DNA of 64,000 nucleotides from CBDDHT01 sp965227905 (GCA_965227905.1 OZ245780.1:4774001-4838000), one strand, 5' to 3'; positions 16,271 through 25,345 are shown, counted from the stretch's first letter. Made by a program: numbers and translations. Notes: generated by a model not told the origin, from the sequence alone.

Positions 16271-17496
16271 ATCCGGGTTTCAAGACGTGGAGCATTGCCC
16301 TTCCACTATCGGTGATGGTCCACTTCGTTCTCGTAGTCGGGCTCAAGCCGCCGACGGAGGGATTTCAAGAGCCGCCGGCGGGAGCCAGCGTCTCGGTGGA
16401 GGCCAGTCTCGCCGGAATTATGGGGCAGATGGCACCCAATGCCGAGGAGGTGACCAGCAATGACACCACCACGGTTGAACCGACGCAGCAGGCCCGCCCC
16501 ATTGCGCCAAGAGAAACAACCAGCGTTCAGGTCGCAAAACTGCAGAAGACACCCGCGCGCGAGAATACACCTGCTGTCGACCCTTCCGATCTCACCAGTG
16601 TAACGCAGGAACTGAAACCGGTTCCGGAGGCAACACCCAAGAATGTAGACGCCAAGCCGGCATCTGAAGCAGAGCCAGTGAATGTCAGGCGGCAAGAGCT
16701 GGATGCTCAAGAGATTACCCGGGAAATGTCGACAGTTGATGCCTCCACTGCCGAAGCGCAGTCCGTGACCGAATTATCGGTTGCGGCAGTGCGAAGCGAA
16801 GACGCGGCACCAATCGAAGAGCTGGATGCGACGCAAAATGACGACGTGGCGCCGACGCCGGAACCGGCAGCGTCGCCGGACGAAAGCGTAACGCCGGTGG
16901 AAGAGGTGGACACGGCACGGAGCGACGACGCCACGCCTGCTGTAGAGACCGACGCAACGCCGAACGAAGACGCGATAGCCCCTCAAGAAGTAGAGGCAGC
17001 GGAGAATGTTGAGACGGCTGCCGTGACGACAGACGTTGTCGCTGAACCGACAACCCCAGACGTCCAGCCGGTAGAGGTCAAGCCGACATCGACGGAGGCG
17101 GTCACGACCGAACCGCCGAAGAAGAAGAAGTCAAAGAAGCGTGCCGCTCGAACACCACCTGGAAACAACCAGAAAGGGTCTGCAGGCAAGCGCCAGGGAA
17201 GCAAGAAGGGCAAAGCACGAGCCAGCTCCGGTGCTATTTTAAGTTACGCCTCAAGGGTGCGAGCCCGGATTGCCGGCAATCGCCCCAGATCCGTAGGGCG
17301 CGGACGGGTTGTCGTGTCATTCGGCCTGACGGCGTCCGGTGGTCTGCGCTATGCCCGGATTGGGCGCTCAAGCGGCAATGCCGGTGTCGACAGAGCCGCG
17401 CTTTCGGCCGTCAGACGCTCGTCACCGTTCCCGAGACCACCGAAAGGGGCGTCCTCCGGTCAGTTGCGCTTCTCAATACCATTCAGTTTTCGGTAG
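16267..17496 (+). CDS. tonB: TonB family energy transducer
   Basis: 409 residues. One N-terminal membrane helix (about 8-26, WSIALPLSVMVHFVLVVGLK) carries a His that matches the essential TonB TM histidine. A very long spacer of about 280 residues follows, rich in Glu, Asp, Pro, Thr and Val with loose acidic repeats (EELDATQNDDVAP, EEVDTARSDDATP, ETDATPNEDAIAP). A basic patch (KKKKSKKR) comes next, then the C-terminal TonB domain from about 325 (SRVRARIAGNRPRS, GRVVVSFGLTASGGL, FSIPFSF). The ATGA overlap with the second exbD implies coupling. It should energise the ZnuD-like receptor nearby. Confidence 0.88.
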   Translation: MNPGFKTWSIALPLSVMVHFVLVVGLKPPTEGFQEPPAGASVSVEASLAGIMGQMAPNAEEVTSNDTTTVEPTQQARPIAPRETTSVQVAKLQKTPARENTPAVDPSDLTSVTQELKPVPEATPKNVDAKPASEAEPVNVRRQELDAQEITREMSTVDASTAEAQSVTELSVAAVRSEDAAPIEELDATQNDDVAPTPEPAASPDESVTPVEEVDTARSDDATPAVETDATPNEDAIAPQEVEAAENVETAAVTTDVVAEPTTPDVQPVEVKPTSTEAVTTEPPKKKKSKKRAARTPPGNNQKGSAGKRQGSKKGKARASSGAILSYASRVRARIAGNRPRSVGRGRVVVSFGLTASGGLRYARIGRSSGNAGVDRAALSAVRRSSPFPRPPKGASSGQLRFSIPFSFR

Positions 17497-17607
17497 TCGG
17501 CAATGCTTGTGCGATCGCCAGCCACGCCGATCCTTCCCCCCAGCCTGCCGTCGGGCGGTCGTTATCGGAAACAAGCCTCTCCTTTCAAGTTGCATTGGGT
17601 TTCAAAT

Positions 17608-18189
17608 ATGAACATCGGGTTTCAACGTTCAGCCACCAGCAACCTCCTAGCTTTCATTTTGCTGTTGTGCCTCGGCATAGCTCAACACACCAATCAGGCG
17701 ATCGCGCAGTCTGACACGAAAGGCCTCAATCTGCCCGAGAAGCGCGTCGACAAGGGCACGAAGAAGGCTCCGGCCAACGTCTGGATTGTCAGCTGCTCAT
17801 CGGTCACCGGTAGGTTCACCTGCAACACCACCCAGCGACTGACTGTCAAGAAGACGGGCCAGACGCTGATTTCGCTGAGGATCCAGAAAGTTGCCAAAGA
17901 CAAGCCTCCGGTCATGGCCGTACATCTTCCCCACGGCATTTATCTTCCAGAAGGCGTGAAGTTTCAGGTCGACAAGAAGTTGACCGTCAAAGCCAAAATA
18001 CGAACCTGCGACCGGTCCGGCTGTTACACGACCATCCCCATCGGCGACAAGATGATGGCGGCGATCAAGAAGGGCAAATCGCTGTACACCATCTTCCAGA
18101 ATCTGCGGAAGAAGAACGTCGCCATAGAAGCATCGCTGATTGGATTTACCAAAGCGTTCGATCAGATGGTTTCGGCACAGTCGCGGTGA
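17608..18189 (+). CDS. Invasion-associated locus B (IalB) family protein
   Basis: 193 residues. A signal peptide (about 1-34, LLAFILLLCLGIAQHTNQAIA) precedes an IalB-type domain. It contains WIVSCSS...FTCNTTQ and IRTCDRSGCYTT, two Cys pairs spaced as in IalB proteins, plus the LPHGIYLPEGVKFQVD hallmark and a late SLIGFTKAFDQM. IalB-like proteins are small periplasmic proteins of unclear biochemical role. The start at ATG 17608 is chosen for the signal peptide, although the ribosome site is poor. It may be transcribed with tonB, which ends 111 bases upstream. Confidence 0.78.
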   Translation: MNIGFQRSATSNLLAFILLLCLGIAQHTNQAIAQSDTKGLNLPEKRVDKGTKKAPANVWIVSCSSVTGRFTCNTTQRLTVKKTGQTLISLRIQKVAKDKPPVMAVHLPHGIYLPEGVKFQVDKKLTVKAKIRTCDRSGCYTTIPIGDKMMAAIKKGKSLYTIFQNLRKKNVAIEASLIGFTKAFDQMVSAQSR

Positions 18190-18401
18190 TGCGGCGGTTG
18201 CTGGTGCCTATGATTCCGATGCGGTCAGGGACCGCACCCAGGAGCGCGGGGCTTGAACGACTATCCCCCTTATTCGCAATTGCAGTAAACCGACCTGCTT
18301 CCATCCGGACCGCGATCAAGTTTGGCGCTTCTTACTTCGCGCCTAACCGAGTCTTAGCCGAATAGGCTTCATCATGTGACTTAATGGGTTCGGAAAGGGC
18401 C

Positions 18402-20327
18402 CTAATTCTCGAAACCGCCAAACCCCTCACCGGCTGGCCGGCGGTCATAGGATTCTGAATAATCCTGTGTGTCACTGACTTCGACATTCGAGTATTGCCG
18501 TTCGCCACCCTGATGTTTCTGGAAGTCACTGGGAGCAAAGAAATACCCGGAATAGCGATCGATGATCGGTGTTGGCAATTGTCCGCTTTTATATTTTTGC
18601 AGGTGATCGAGCAAAGGTCGCGCCAACGCCAGACGTCCCGGGTTTCGTCGCACCCAACCCGGATCGTGAATGAGCGCCGCCCCGGTTCCGGCCAGCCATT
18701 CCTCGCTATCGTTGCCGTATGAGCTTGGGGCTTGGAATGGCGTACTCCTTCGCCCCGACAGCGCCCGGGAAAACGCCTGGTAGAGCGGTCCGCTGTCCAT
18801 TCGATAGATCCGGCGGGAGTCCAATTGGCTGATGGTGTGAAAAATCTCGTGGGTCGCTGACTGTCCGGAGAAAATGTAACCGACCGACGTATCGTAGCTA
18901 TCTTTGCCGGAGGCCGGCTTCATCCACTTCATGAACCAGTATATGTCTGTCGGCCACCCGGTTGGCGCTTCAGCGCCCCTGCCATCACTTGTTCGTGTCC
19001 CCTCAATGATCGTGACCGGAAATATCGTACCGTACTGGTCTCTCATTCTGATCAGGCTCAGGTCGAATTTATGATTGTCTCGCCAGTAGCGGCTGCTCCG
19101 CGCAAATACCTCCAAAACGCTTTTGTCGAAATAACCCCTCACCTTGAACGAAACTGCCTTGCGCAGTCGTTTCATGACGGCGTAGTCGCTCATGCTCAGT
19201 TTATTGGGTTTTTGACTTTCGCCCACAACTGTCGCGAATTTTCGGCCGTTCGAGGCCGCCAGGATCGTCACGGGCACCGACCCTCTTCGTCCGTCTCCAG
19301 ATTGCTGATGGTTCCGCAAGACGCCATCGACAACGGTGAACCGATTGTTGCCACTGATCACACGCACGAAACCGCTGGACGTTACTTCCGGGATCACATT
19401 GTGACCGGTCTTGAGATTGAGCTTTCCTGCACCTTCTGCCCGTCCGACGAAGATCTTGATGAAATCATTCTCTCGCCGATACGAGTACCCCTCCTTCTTA
19501 CCCAGGACGTCGAAGTAACCGATATCGGTGAACTGCAGTGAGAACTTGCCCTGCGCCTGAATGCCGCTTTTCTTGAACCAGGCGTAATTGCCGGTCTTGA
19601 TCGCGACCGGCGCACACGCCCCTTTGCAAAGAAGAACCGGTGCCTTCGTATCGTCAATGACGATATCATCGACGATCAGTCGGCCGCCTTTGGGGATATA
19701 GGGAAAACCTCCGACGAAGCTAATCGGTCCATCGATATCTCCCAGGCCTTCGACTTGCCCGAGTGTCCCTCCGGCAAATTGAACATGATAGGTGTCATCC
19801 ATTCCGATCGGCACCGAAACGCGTTCGAATGTAACGATCTTGCCGAGCGCCGGATCGTTGACAATCTTCTGTTTCGGAGCAAGTCGATCGGGTGTGAACG
19901 TTATTCGATCCTCGTTGATACGAAACACACCTCTGCCGTGAAATCTCCTGTCAAAGTGGACGCTGCCCCCATTGCCCAGCTTGTCCCAGCCGCTTCGCAG
20001 ATAGCCTTTCCTGAAGGACAGTTTCCTGGTTTGAAGAGCCTCGATACGCAGACCCGTTTGTGCCAGAGCACGTATGACCGCCTTGCGGTCAAGCGCCATG
20101 AGATTGTTGATCCTGTCGAAGTGGAACGAGATCTGCGCCGCACTCAACCGCTTTGCCTGACGAGAGCGAAGCGCTTTCCCGATATCGAGATCTGCGGGCT
20201 TCACTTTCGAAATGTCGCAGTTGCTGTAGTCGTTCGCCTGGCAGACTTTAGCGTGCACACCCGGTGCAAGCCCCCAACCCAAAAGCAGGAGCGCCAAAAT
20301 TCCCAGTCTCGTTGCAAAGGTCGACAT
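18402..20327 (-). CDS. Secreted protein with HEIFH zinc-protease motif, family unrecognised
   Basis: 641 residues. The signal peptide is about 1-26, ending GVHA. The first 450 residues are beta-rich with no domain I recognise. HEIFH at 493-497 matches HExxH, and NDSEEWLAG at about 539-548 offers a downstream Glu at gluzincin spacing. The pattern recalls lethal-factor-like metallopeptidase domains, where HExxH is followed by a (E/D)E(F/W) element. The last 35 residues are charged and end PAGEGFGGFEN. The start at 20327 is preferred over 20345 because GGA lies upstream. A remnant of a second copy is at 8476-8601. Peptidase activity is inferred from motifs only. Confidence 0.7.
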   Translation of the reverse strand: MSTFATRLGILALLLLGWGLAPGVHAKVCQANDYSNCDISKVKPADLDIGKALRSRQAKRLSAAQISFHFDRINNLMALDRKAVIRALAQTGLRIEALQTRKLSFRKGYLRSGWDKLGNGGSVHFDRRFHGRGVFRINEDRITFTPDRLAPKQKIVNDPALGKIVTFERVSVPIGMDDTYHVQFAGGTLGQVEGLGDIDGPISFVGGFPYIPKGGRLIVDDIVIDDTKAPVLLCKGACAPVAIKTGNYAWFKKSGIQAQGKFSLQFTDIGYFDVLGKKEGYSYRRENDFIKIFVGRAEGAGKLNLKTGHNVIPEVTSSGFVRVISGNNRFTVVDGVLRNHQQSGDGRRGSVPVTILAASNGRKFATVVGESQKPNKLSMSDYAVMKRLRKAVSFKVRGYFDKSVLEVFARSSRYWRDNHKFDLSLIRMRDQYGTIFPVTIIEGTRTSDGRGAEAPTGWPTDIYWFMKWMKPASGKDSYDTSVGYIFSGQSATHEIFHTISQLDSRRIYRMDSGPLYQAFSRALSGRRSTPFQAPSSYGNDSEEWLAGTGAALIHDPGWVRRNPGRLALARPLLDHLQKYKSGQLPTPIIDRYSGYFFAPSDFQKHQGGERQYSNVEVSDTQDYSESYDRRPAGEGFGGFEN

Positions 20328-20942
20328 CACGTTTTCCGACCACATCTGTCAGAACGATAGAGTCGCTCAAGTTTCTCATCGAGGGTCCGTCGCTCTGGCT
20401 GACACTGTGATCTCAGCCTCGCGCCCCTCATCGCTCCCGTCTGTCGACGTCCGAGTCTGATTTCGGTCCGGCAACCACTTCGGTGCAGGACAACACTCGA
20501 TCACTGGCAATCGTCTGCATCAGGAGCTTTTTTCAGCGGCACAGTCGCTGTCCGGTCCGAACAAGTCTTAGGAATAGAGCATTGTTCTTTCTATAATTTT
20601 TACAATCATATAGCGAATTTGACCGGTGTATCACCTGTTTGAGTCGGAAATGGGTCAGATTTTGCGGGTGTATCGGGGAATGCAATGGCGCTTGCAAACT
20701 CGGATCGGCCAACCGGTCCCAAAAAATCAGAACCATTCGGTGTTCGCGATAGGATTCGAGAGGATGTCTCGTAGCAGCACAATGTCATCGAAACCGTCGA
20801 CTTATTCGAGAGTCTGCGTCAATAACTGCGTCGAAGTCATTTTCACAACCTGCGTGGCGTGCATTCAACACGTGTACGATGGGACCAGAGCGTTTTCGAC
20901 GCACAAATCATAGAGCTCAGCCCCTTGATCCCATCAAGATCG
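20328..20942. other. Non-coding gap upstream of HEIFH gene
   Basis: About 615 bases. Short frames exist on both strands, but none has a ribosome site or recognisable product. Part of it (20575-20625) is visibly richer in A and T than its surroundings. I see no repeat or RNA gene. Confidence 0.4.
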
Positions 20943-21596
20943 CTACGTTTCGTGCGGTGTGGCGCAGAAAAACAACCGAGACAGGTTTGTTCCCTGCAGG
21001 CGTGGCGAACGATGAACAAGTCCGCCATCGGCAGATTTCGCGCCTTTGAAGAGTCCGACTGCAAATCTGGGCATCTCATGAATGGGGCCGGCATATGATT
21101 CCTGGTGATCCAGAGCCGCACGCGCATGAGAATCAGGCACATAGACGGTACCCGGGCCGGTATAGGTTGAGACAAGCCGTGCCCCATAGTTGTCATAGTG
21201 GAAGCGTTTGCAGGCGTCCGTCCTAATGGCCTCCAGCCGCAACTCCAATGCATCGCTTTCAGTCAGGCGAGCGAACACGGAACTCAGCATCGTCAAGTCA
21301 GCCGCAAGGCTCTCCGCAAGATGTTCAACAGGCAATGCAAAGGCCGATAGCATATCGTTAAGCGCCTCCGGCGCATCGACCGTTCGCAGTATCAACCTAA
21401 AGTGCGGAAATTCGTCGAAGCTCAACCGATCAAGCTGCGACACGATTGCGGGGTTAGGACGCCGCTGCCAAAGCGCAAGTGTCACGCCAGGCTCATTCCA
21501 ACGCTCTAGAATGTCTGCTGAATTGTCTGTGAGCTGACCCAAGGAGCATGTATTCGAACCCGAGATTTCCCTCGGCGCAGCGCTGCTCATCGTCAT
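20943..21596 (-). CDS. DUF1826 protein, full length
   Basis: 217 residues. Conserved-looking blocks are LELRLEAIRTDACKRFHYDN, RLVSTYTGPGTVYVPD and LVHRSPRL. The HYDN and later HRSP histidines could bind metal, which fits the Zur context, but no activity is known. DUF1826 genes are, as I recall, often found beside COG0523 GTPases, as the truncated copy is here. The start at 21596 has GGAAGGTGG upstream. A Zur palindrome lies 195 bases further upstream, and a small frame between the two overlaps this start codon by 4 bases. Confidence 0.82.
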   Translation of the reverse strand: MTMSSAAPREISGSNTCSLGQLTDNSADILERWNEPGVTLALWQRRPNPAIVSQLDRLSFDEFPHFRLILRTVDAPEALNDMLSAFALPVEHLAESLAADLTMLSSVFARLTESDALELRLEAIRTDACKRFHYDNYGARLVSTYTGPGTVYVPDSHARAALDHQESYAGPIHEMPRFAVGLFKGAKSADGGLVHRSPRLQGTNLSRLFFCATPHET

Positions 21597-21742
21597 GTTG
21601 CCACCTTCCACTCTGCAAACCGGTCTGAGAGACCGACACACTGTTTGGTCCGACCTTGGGGCCGTTTGCGCTTTCCGGCAGGCGACCGCTTCCCCATATC
21701 CCCTGTAGCGATCTCGATATGTTCGGCAGCTTGGTCATTCAT
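21593..21742 (-). CDS. Possible small basic protein between Zur box and DUF1826
   Basis: A 49-codon frame (MNDQAAEHIEIATGDMGKRS...) rich in Lys, Arg and Gln. Its TGA overlaps the ATG of the DUF1826 gene in an ATGA arrangement, the usual sign of coupled genes. The frame extends upstream to a TTG at 21787, only 4 bases from the Zur palindrome. That leaves no room for a promoter, so an internal ATG is more likely. No family is recognised. It may simply be the transcribed leader. Confidence 0.3.
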   Translation of the reverse strand: MNDQAAEHIEIATGDMGKRSPAGKRKRPQGRTKQCVGLSDRFAEWKVAT

Positions 21743-21790
21743 CGCCCAGTCCATTCCCGTTGCGTGAGTTTTGATGACCGTAGTCAATGT

Positions 21791-21804
21791 TATGTTATAA
21801 CATA
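21791..21804. promoter_or_regulatory. Zur box upstream of the full-length DUF1826 gene
   Basis: A perfect 14-base palindrome, TATGTTATAACATA, containing the same core as the box at 10414-10425. It is 195 bases upstream of the DUF1826 ATG and 262 bases before uvrD. The comparable distance for the truncated DUF1826 gene is 184 bases, so both genes have a long leader. Confidence 0.78.
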
Positions 21805-22065
21805 CGTCAAGCCTCTTCGATCAGTGCCGCAGGACTATTTTCTTGAAACGGCGTGGCTGCATGAAAGGCAGCATCTCGTTTGAATTGGCCTCGCACGATC
21901 CGCTGGGATGCGAGATGGCGTGGTCACAATGGTTGATCCCACACCCAAAAGCTGGTGTTTGACACATGTCAAAAAGAGCGATAGCCGGCGAACACGGTCA
22001 TAATCGTTCACCCCAGGCCTCGACCCGGAACATGCGAACATGTCCGGTCCTCGCAGAGTGCTATA
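21805..22065. other. Gap between Zur box and uvrD
   Basis: 261 bases. It should contain the uvrD promoter. I find no ribosome site as strong as those elsewhere in the window and no palindrome of note. Confidence 0.3.
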
Positions 22066-24417
22066 GTGCCCGACATGCAGAAGATTCGACAGACGGCTGC
22101 CGACGATGCGGCGGAGCCTACGCCGCACACCGCCGAAGAAGGCTTGTCCCTTTCAGCCCGAGCAATGGCGCGCCCGGCTTATCTCGATTCGCTCAATGGC
22201 GAGCAACGGGCAGCGGTCGAAACCATCGACGGGCCGGTTCTCGTGCTCGCCGGCGCCGGGACGGGCAAAACGCGGGTTCTGACGACACGGATTGCGCATA
22301 TCCTGGCGTCGGGGAAGGCGCGACCCGGCGAGATACTGGCTGTTACCTTCACCAACAAAGCGGCACGGGAGATGCGGCATCGCATCGGGACCCATATCGG
22401 CGCCGCGGTGGAAGGGATGCCCTGGCTCGGGACATTCCACGCCACAGCCGCCAGGATCCTGCGCTATCACGCCGAGCTCGTCGATCTGAAATCCGGCTTT
22501 ACAATTCTCGATACGGACGACCAGATCCGGCTTCTGAAACAGTTGATCAAAGCCGAAGGGCTTGATGAGAAGCGCTGGCCTGCCCGTCAGCTTGCGTCCT
22601 ATCTCGACGGCTGGAAGAATCGTGGACTTGTACCAAGCAAAGTACCTGAGGGCGAAGCCTTCGCCTTCGCCAACGGCCGTGGCGCCGAGCTTTATGCGCT
22701 CTACCAGAGCCGCCTCAAAGATCTGAACGCCGTCGACTTTGGCGATCTGCTGCTCGAGTGCCTCAGGCTGTTTCAGGAAAATCCGGATGTCCTGGCCAGC
22801 TACCATGAGCGGTTTCGCTACATGCTCGTGGACGAGTATCAGGACACGAATGTTGCGCAATATCTCTGGCTGCGGCTTCTCGCCCAGGCCAAGAAAAACA
22901 TTTGCTGCGTCGGCGACGACGATCAGTCGATCTACGGCTGGCGCGGTGCGGAAGTGGACAACATTCTGCGCTTCGAGAGCGACTTTCCTGGCGCGACGGT
23001 CATCCGGCTGGAGCAGAATTATCGCTCGACGGGGCACATTCTGGCTGCTGCGTCCGGACTGATCGCCAAGAATGAAAGCCGTCTCGGTAAGACGCTCCAC
23101 ACTGATGACATCGACGGCGAGAAAGTCTCCCTGCAGGGCTGCTGGGACGACGAGGAAGAGGCTCGTGTCGTTGGGGAAGACATCGAGCAACTCCAACGCA
23201 AGGAACACACGCTCAACGAGATTGCCGTGCTGGTGCGTGCCAGTTTCCAGATGCGCGCCTTCGAAGATCGCTTTGTAACACTCGGTCTCAATTATCGAGT
23301 TATCGGCGGACCGCGCTTTTACGAGCGTCAGGAGATCAGGGATGCAACCGCCTATCTTGAGCTGACCGTCAATCCGAGCAACGACCTCAAATTCGAACGG
23401 ATCATCAACACACCGCGCCGCGGTCTTGGCGAAGCGACGGTGAATGTGCTGCACCAATATGCCCGGTCCAAAGGTATTCCGCTTTCCGAAGCTGCCCGGA
23501 CGCTGGTTGAAACCGAGGAATTGAAACCGCGTCCCAGGAAATCCCTCCGCGATTTGATGCTCCAGTTCGAACGTTGGCGTTCGATGATCGACACCATGCC
23601 GCATACGGAGCTTGCGGAACTCATACTGGACGAGTCCGGCTATACGGCCCATTGGCAGAAGGACAAGAGCCCGCAGGCCGAAACCAGACTGGAGAACCTC
23701 AAAGAGCTCATACGATTCATGGAGGAGTTTGAGTCGCTCGCCGGGTTCCTCGAACATGTCTCGCTCGTCATGGATACCGAATCCGGCAATCAGGACGACC
23801 GGGTCAATCTCATGACGCTGCACAGCGCAAAGGGCCTGGAGTTCGACTCGGTGTTTCTCGCGGGCTGGGAAGAAGGTCTGTTTCCACATCAGCGTGCGCT
23901 CGATGAATCCGGCCAATCCGGTCTCGAAGAGGAGCGGCGCCTTGCCTATGTCGGCATCACCCGCGCCAAGAAGCGCGCCAAGATTACCTTCACGCAGAAC
24001 AGGCGCATTCATGGCCTCTGGCAGTCCGCCATTCCATCGCGGTTTATCGACGAATTGCCCGAAGCCCATGTCGATATCGCCGAGCAGTCCGGCTCCTACG
24101 GCGGATATGCGGTCAGCCGGTTCGACGAATCGTCGACACCTTTCTCGACCAGCTATTCGACGCCCGGATGGCAACGCGCCCAACGCCAGCAGGCAAGTGC
24201 GTCCGACCGACCGAAGCGGCGCGATCCGCTTCTCATTGAAGGTGAGCTTGTTGCCTCAAGCACCAATCAAGGGGCCGGCTACAAGACCGGGGAACGCGTT
24301 TTCCATATGAAGTTCGGCTACGGCGAAATCTTTCAAGTGGACGGAAACAAGCTGACGATCGATTTTGAAAAGGCCGGCCGCAAGAAAGTCGTCGACAGTT
24401 TCGTCGAGCGGCCATGA
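22066..24417 (+). CDS. uvrD: ATP-dependent DNA helicase UvrD/PcrA
   Basis: 783 residues, a superfamily 1A helicase. Motifs are in order: Q-motif LNGEQRAAV near 43-51, Walker A GAGTGKT at 63-69, motif II VDEYQDTN, motif III GDDDQSIYGWRGA, motif IV EQNYRST, motif V MTLHSAKGLEFDSVFLAGWEEG, motif VI YVGITRAKKRA. The C-terminus has the PcrA-type Tudor-like tail (HMKFGYGEIFQVDGNKLTID). It unwinds DNA 3'-5' in nucleotide-excision and mismatch repair. The GTG at 22066 is the furthest plausible start; ATG at 22075 or 22165 (MARPAYLDSL) cannot be excluded. Monocistronic, as far as can be seen. Confidence 0.95.
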   Translation: MPDMQKIRQTAADDAAEPTPHTAEEGLSLSARAMARPAYLDSLNGEQRAAVETIDGPVLVLAGAGTGKTRVLTTRIAHILASGKARPGEILAVTFTNKAAREMRHRIGTHIGAAVEGMPWLGTFHATAARILRYHAELVDLKSGFTILDTDDQIRLLKQLIKAEGLDEKRWPARQLASYLDGWKNRGLVPSKVPEGEAFAFANGRGAELYALYQSRLKDLNAVDFGDLLLECLRLFQENPDVLASYHERFRYMLVDEYQDTNVAQYLWLRLLAQAKKNICCVGDDDQSIYGWRGAEVDNILRFESDFPGATVIRLEQNYRSTGHILAAASGLIAKNESRLGKTLHTDDIDGEKVSLQGCWDDEEEARVVGEDIEQLQRKEHTLNEIAVLVRASFQMRAFEDRFVTLGLNYRVIGGPRFYERQEIRDATAYLELTVNPSNDLKFERIINTPRRGLGEATVNVLHQYARSKGIPLSEAARTLVETEELKPRPRKSLRDLMLQFERWRSMIDTMPHTELAELILDESGYTAHWQKDKSPQAETRLENLKELIRFMEEFESLAGFLEHVSLVMDTESGNQDDRVNLMTLHSAKGLEFDSVFLAGWEEGLFPHQRALDESGQSGLEEERRLAYVGITRAKKRAKITFTQNRRIHGLWQSAIPSRFIDELPEAHVDIAEQSGSYGGYAVSRFDESSTPFSTSYSTPGWQRAQRQQASASDRPKRRDPLLIEGELVASSTNQGAGYKTGERVFHMKFGYGEIFQVDGNKLTIDFEKAGRKKVVDSFVERP

Positions 24418-24600
24418 TCGGCACAACTTCAGAATCAGGACATTGGATCCCTTTCCGACCCTTCCGGCTCTCAAGCGCAGCCAGGCCGAGCACGCACAGG
24501 TCCGCGCATCCTGGTCGGACCTCAGAGGCAACATTGAGTAGGTTGCATCTTTGTGGTGTTTGGCGACTGATGCGCAATTCCATGCCGAAGGACCTGCGAA

Positions 24601-25335
24601 ATGACCGTTCATATTCTGGCGCCGGATGACCATGTGTTCAGCCTGAACAGGCTGACAGCGCGCATCGGCTTTCTGACTCTCGGTGAAGCCGTAGAGATGT
24701 TCAATGAGGATACGTTCGACGACATTGCCCTCGAAGAGGAGGACATCGTCGTGGGCGGCATCGGTTTCGTCAGACGCGGTCTGCAACGATTGGGCCTTGA
24801 CGTACCGGAGATCGACAGCATCCCGGAACCGATTGCGGCGTATGCAGGCCGCCGCGTCTGGCGGTCGACCATGAGTGACCTTCGCAAGCGAGTCGAAGCG
24901 GGAGAGATCATTTTTGCAAAACCCCGCCCGGACCGTTTGAAGGCGTTCAACGGCCGCCTTTACTCGGAATTCAAGGACCTCATCGCAACGGCTCATGTTG
25001 GCGATGATGAACCGATCGAATGCTCGGAACCGGTGGACATACGATCCGAGCACCGCTGTTACGTCTTGCGCGGCGATCCGATCGGGTTGCGGCACTATGC
25101 TGGTGATGCGCTGGCATTGCCCGACACGGACGTCATCCGAGCAGCCGTGGAGACATACTCTGATGGCCCGATGGGCTATGCCATGGACTTCGGCGTAACC
25201 GGAGATGGCCGGACCATTTTGGTTGAAGTGAACGACGGCTATGCGATCGGGGCTTATGGCCTTCATCCGGTTCGCTACGCAAACCTGATCCAGGCGCGCT
25301 GGGATGAAATCAGAAGGCTAAGGCCAACCGTGTGA
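24601..25335 (+). CDS. ATP-grasp domain protein (DUF4343 type)
   Basis: 244 residues. The C-terminal two thirds look like an ATP-grasp fold: EIIFAKPRPDRLKAFNGRLY (nucleotide-binding Lys region), CSEPVDIRSEHRCYVLRGDP, then YAMDFGVTGDGRTILVEVNDGYAIGAYG with the metal-binding Asp, Glu and Asn. The pattern fits DUF4343. Such enzymes form amide or ester bonds using ATP, but the substrate is unknown. AAGGA lies 9 bases before the ATG. It follows uvrD after 183 bases and is convergent with the next gene, 10 bases away. Confidence 0.78.
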   Translation: MTVHILAPDDHVFSLNRLTARIGFLTLGEAVEMFNEDTFDDIALEEEDIVVGGIGFVRRGLQRLGLDVPEIDSIPEPIAAYAGRRVWRSTMSDLRKRVEAGEIIFAKPRPDRLKAFNGRLYSEFKDLIATAHVGDDEPIECSEPVDIRSEHRCYVLRGDPIGLRHYAGDALALPDTDVIRAAVETYSDGPMGYAMDFGVTGDGRTILVEVNDGYAIGAYGLHPVRYANLIQARWDEIRRLRPTV

Positions 25336-25345
25336 CGCGTGGATT

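Noticed and set aside
22153..24183. A 676-codon open frame antisense to uvrD
   Set aside because: It mirrors the uvrD coding strand exactly, has no recognisable domain, and long antisense frames are expected from codon bias in GC-rich genes.
24256..25266. A 336-codon frame antisense to the ATP-grasp gene and the end of uvrD
   Set aside because: It covers two well-supported genes on the other strand and has no motif.
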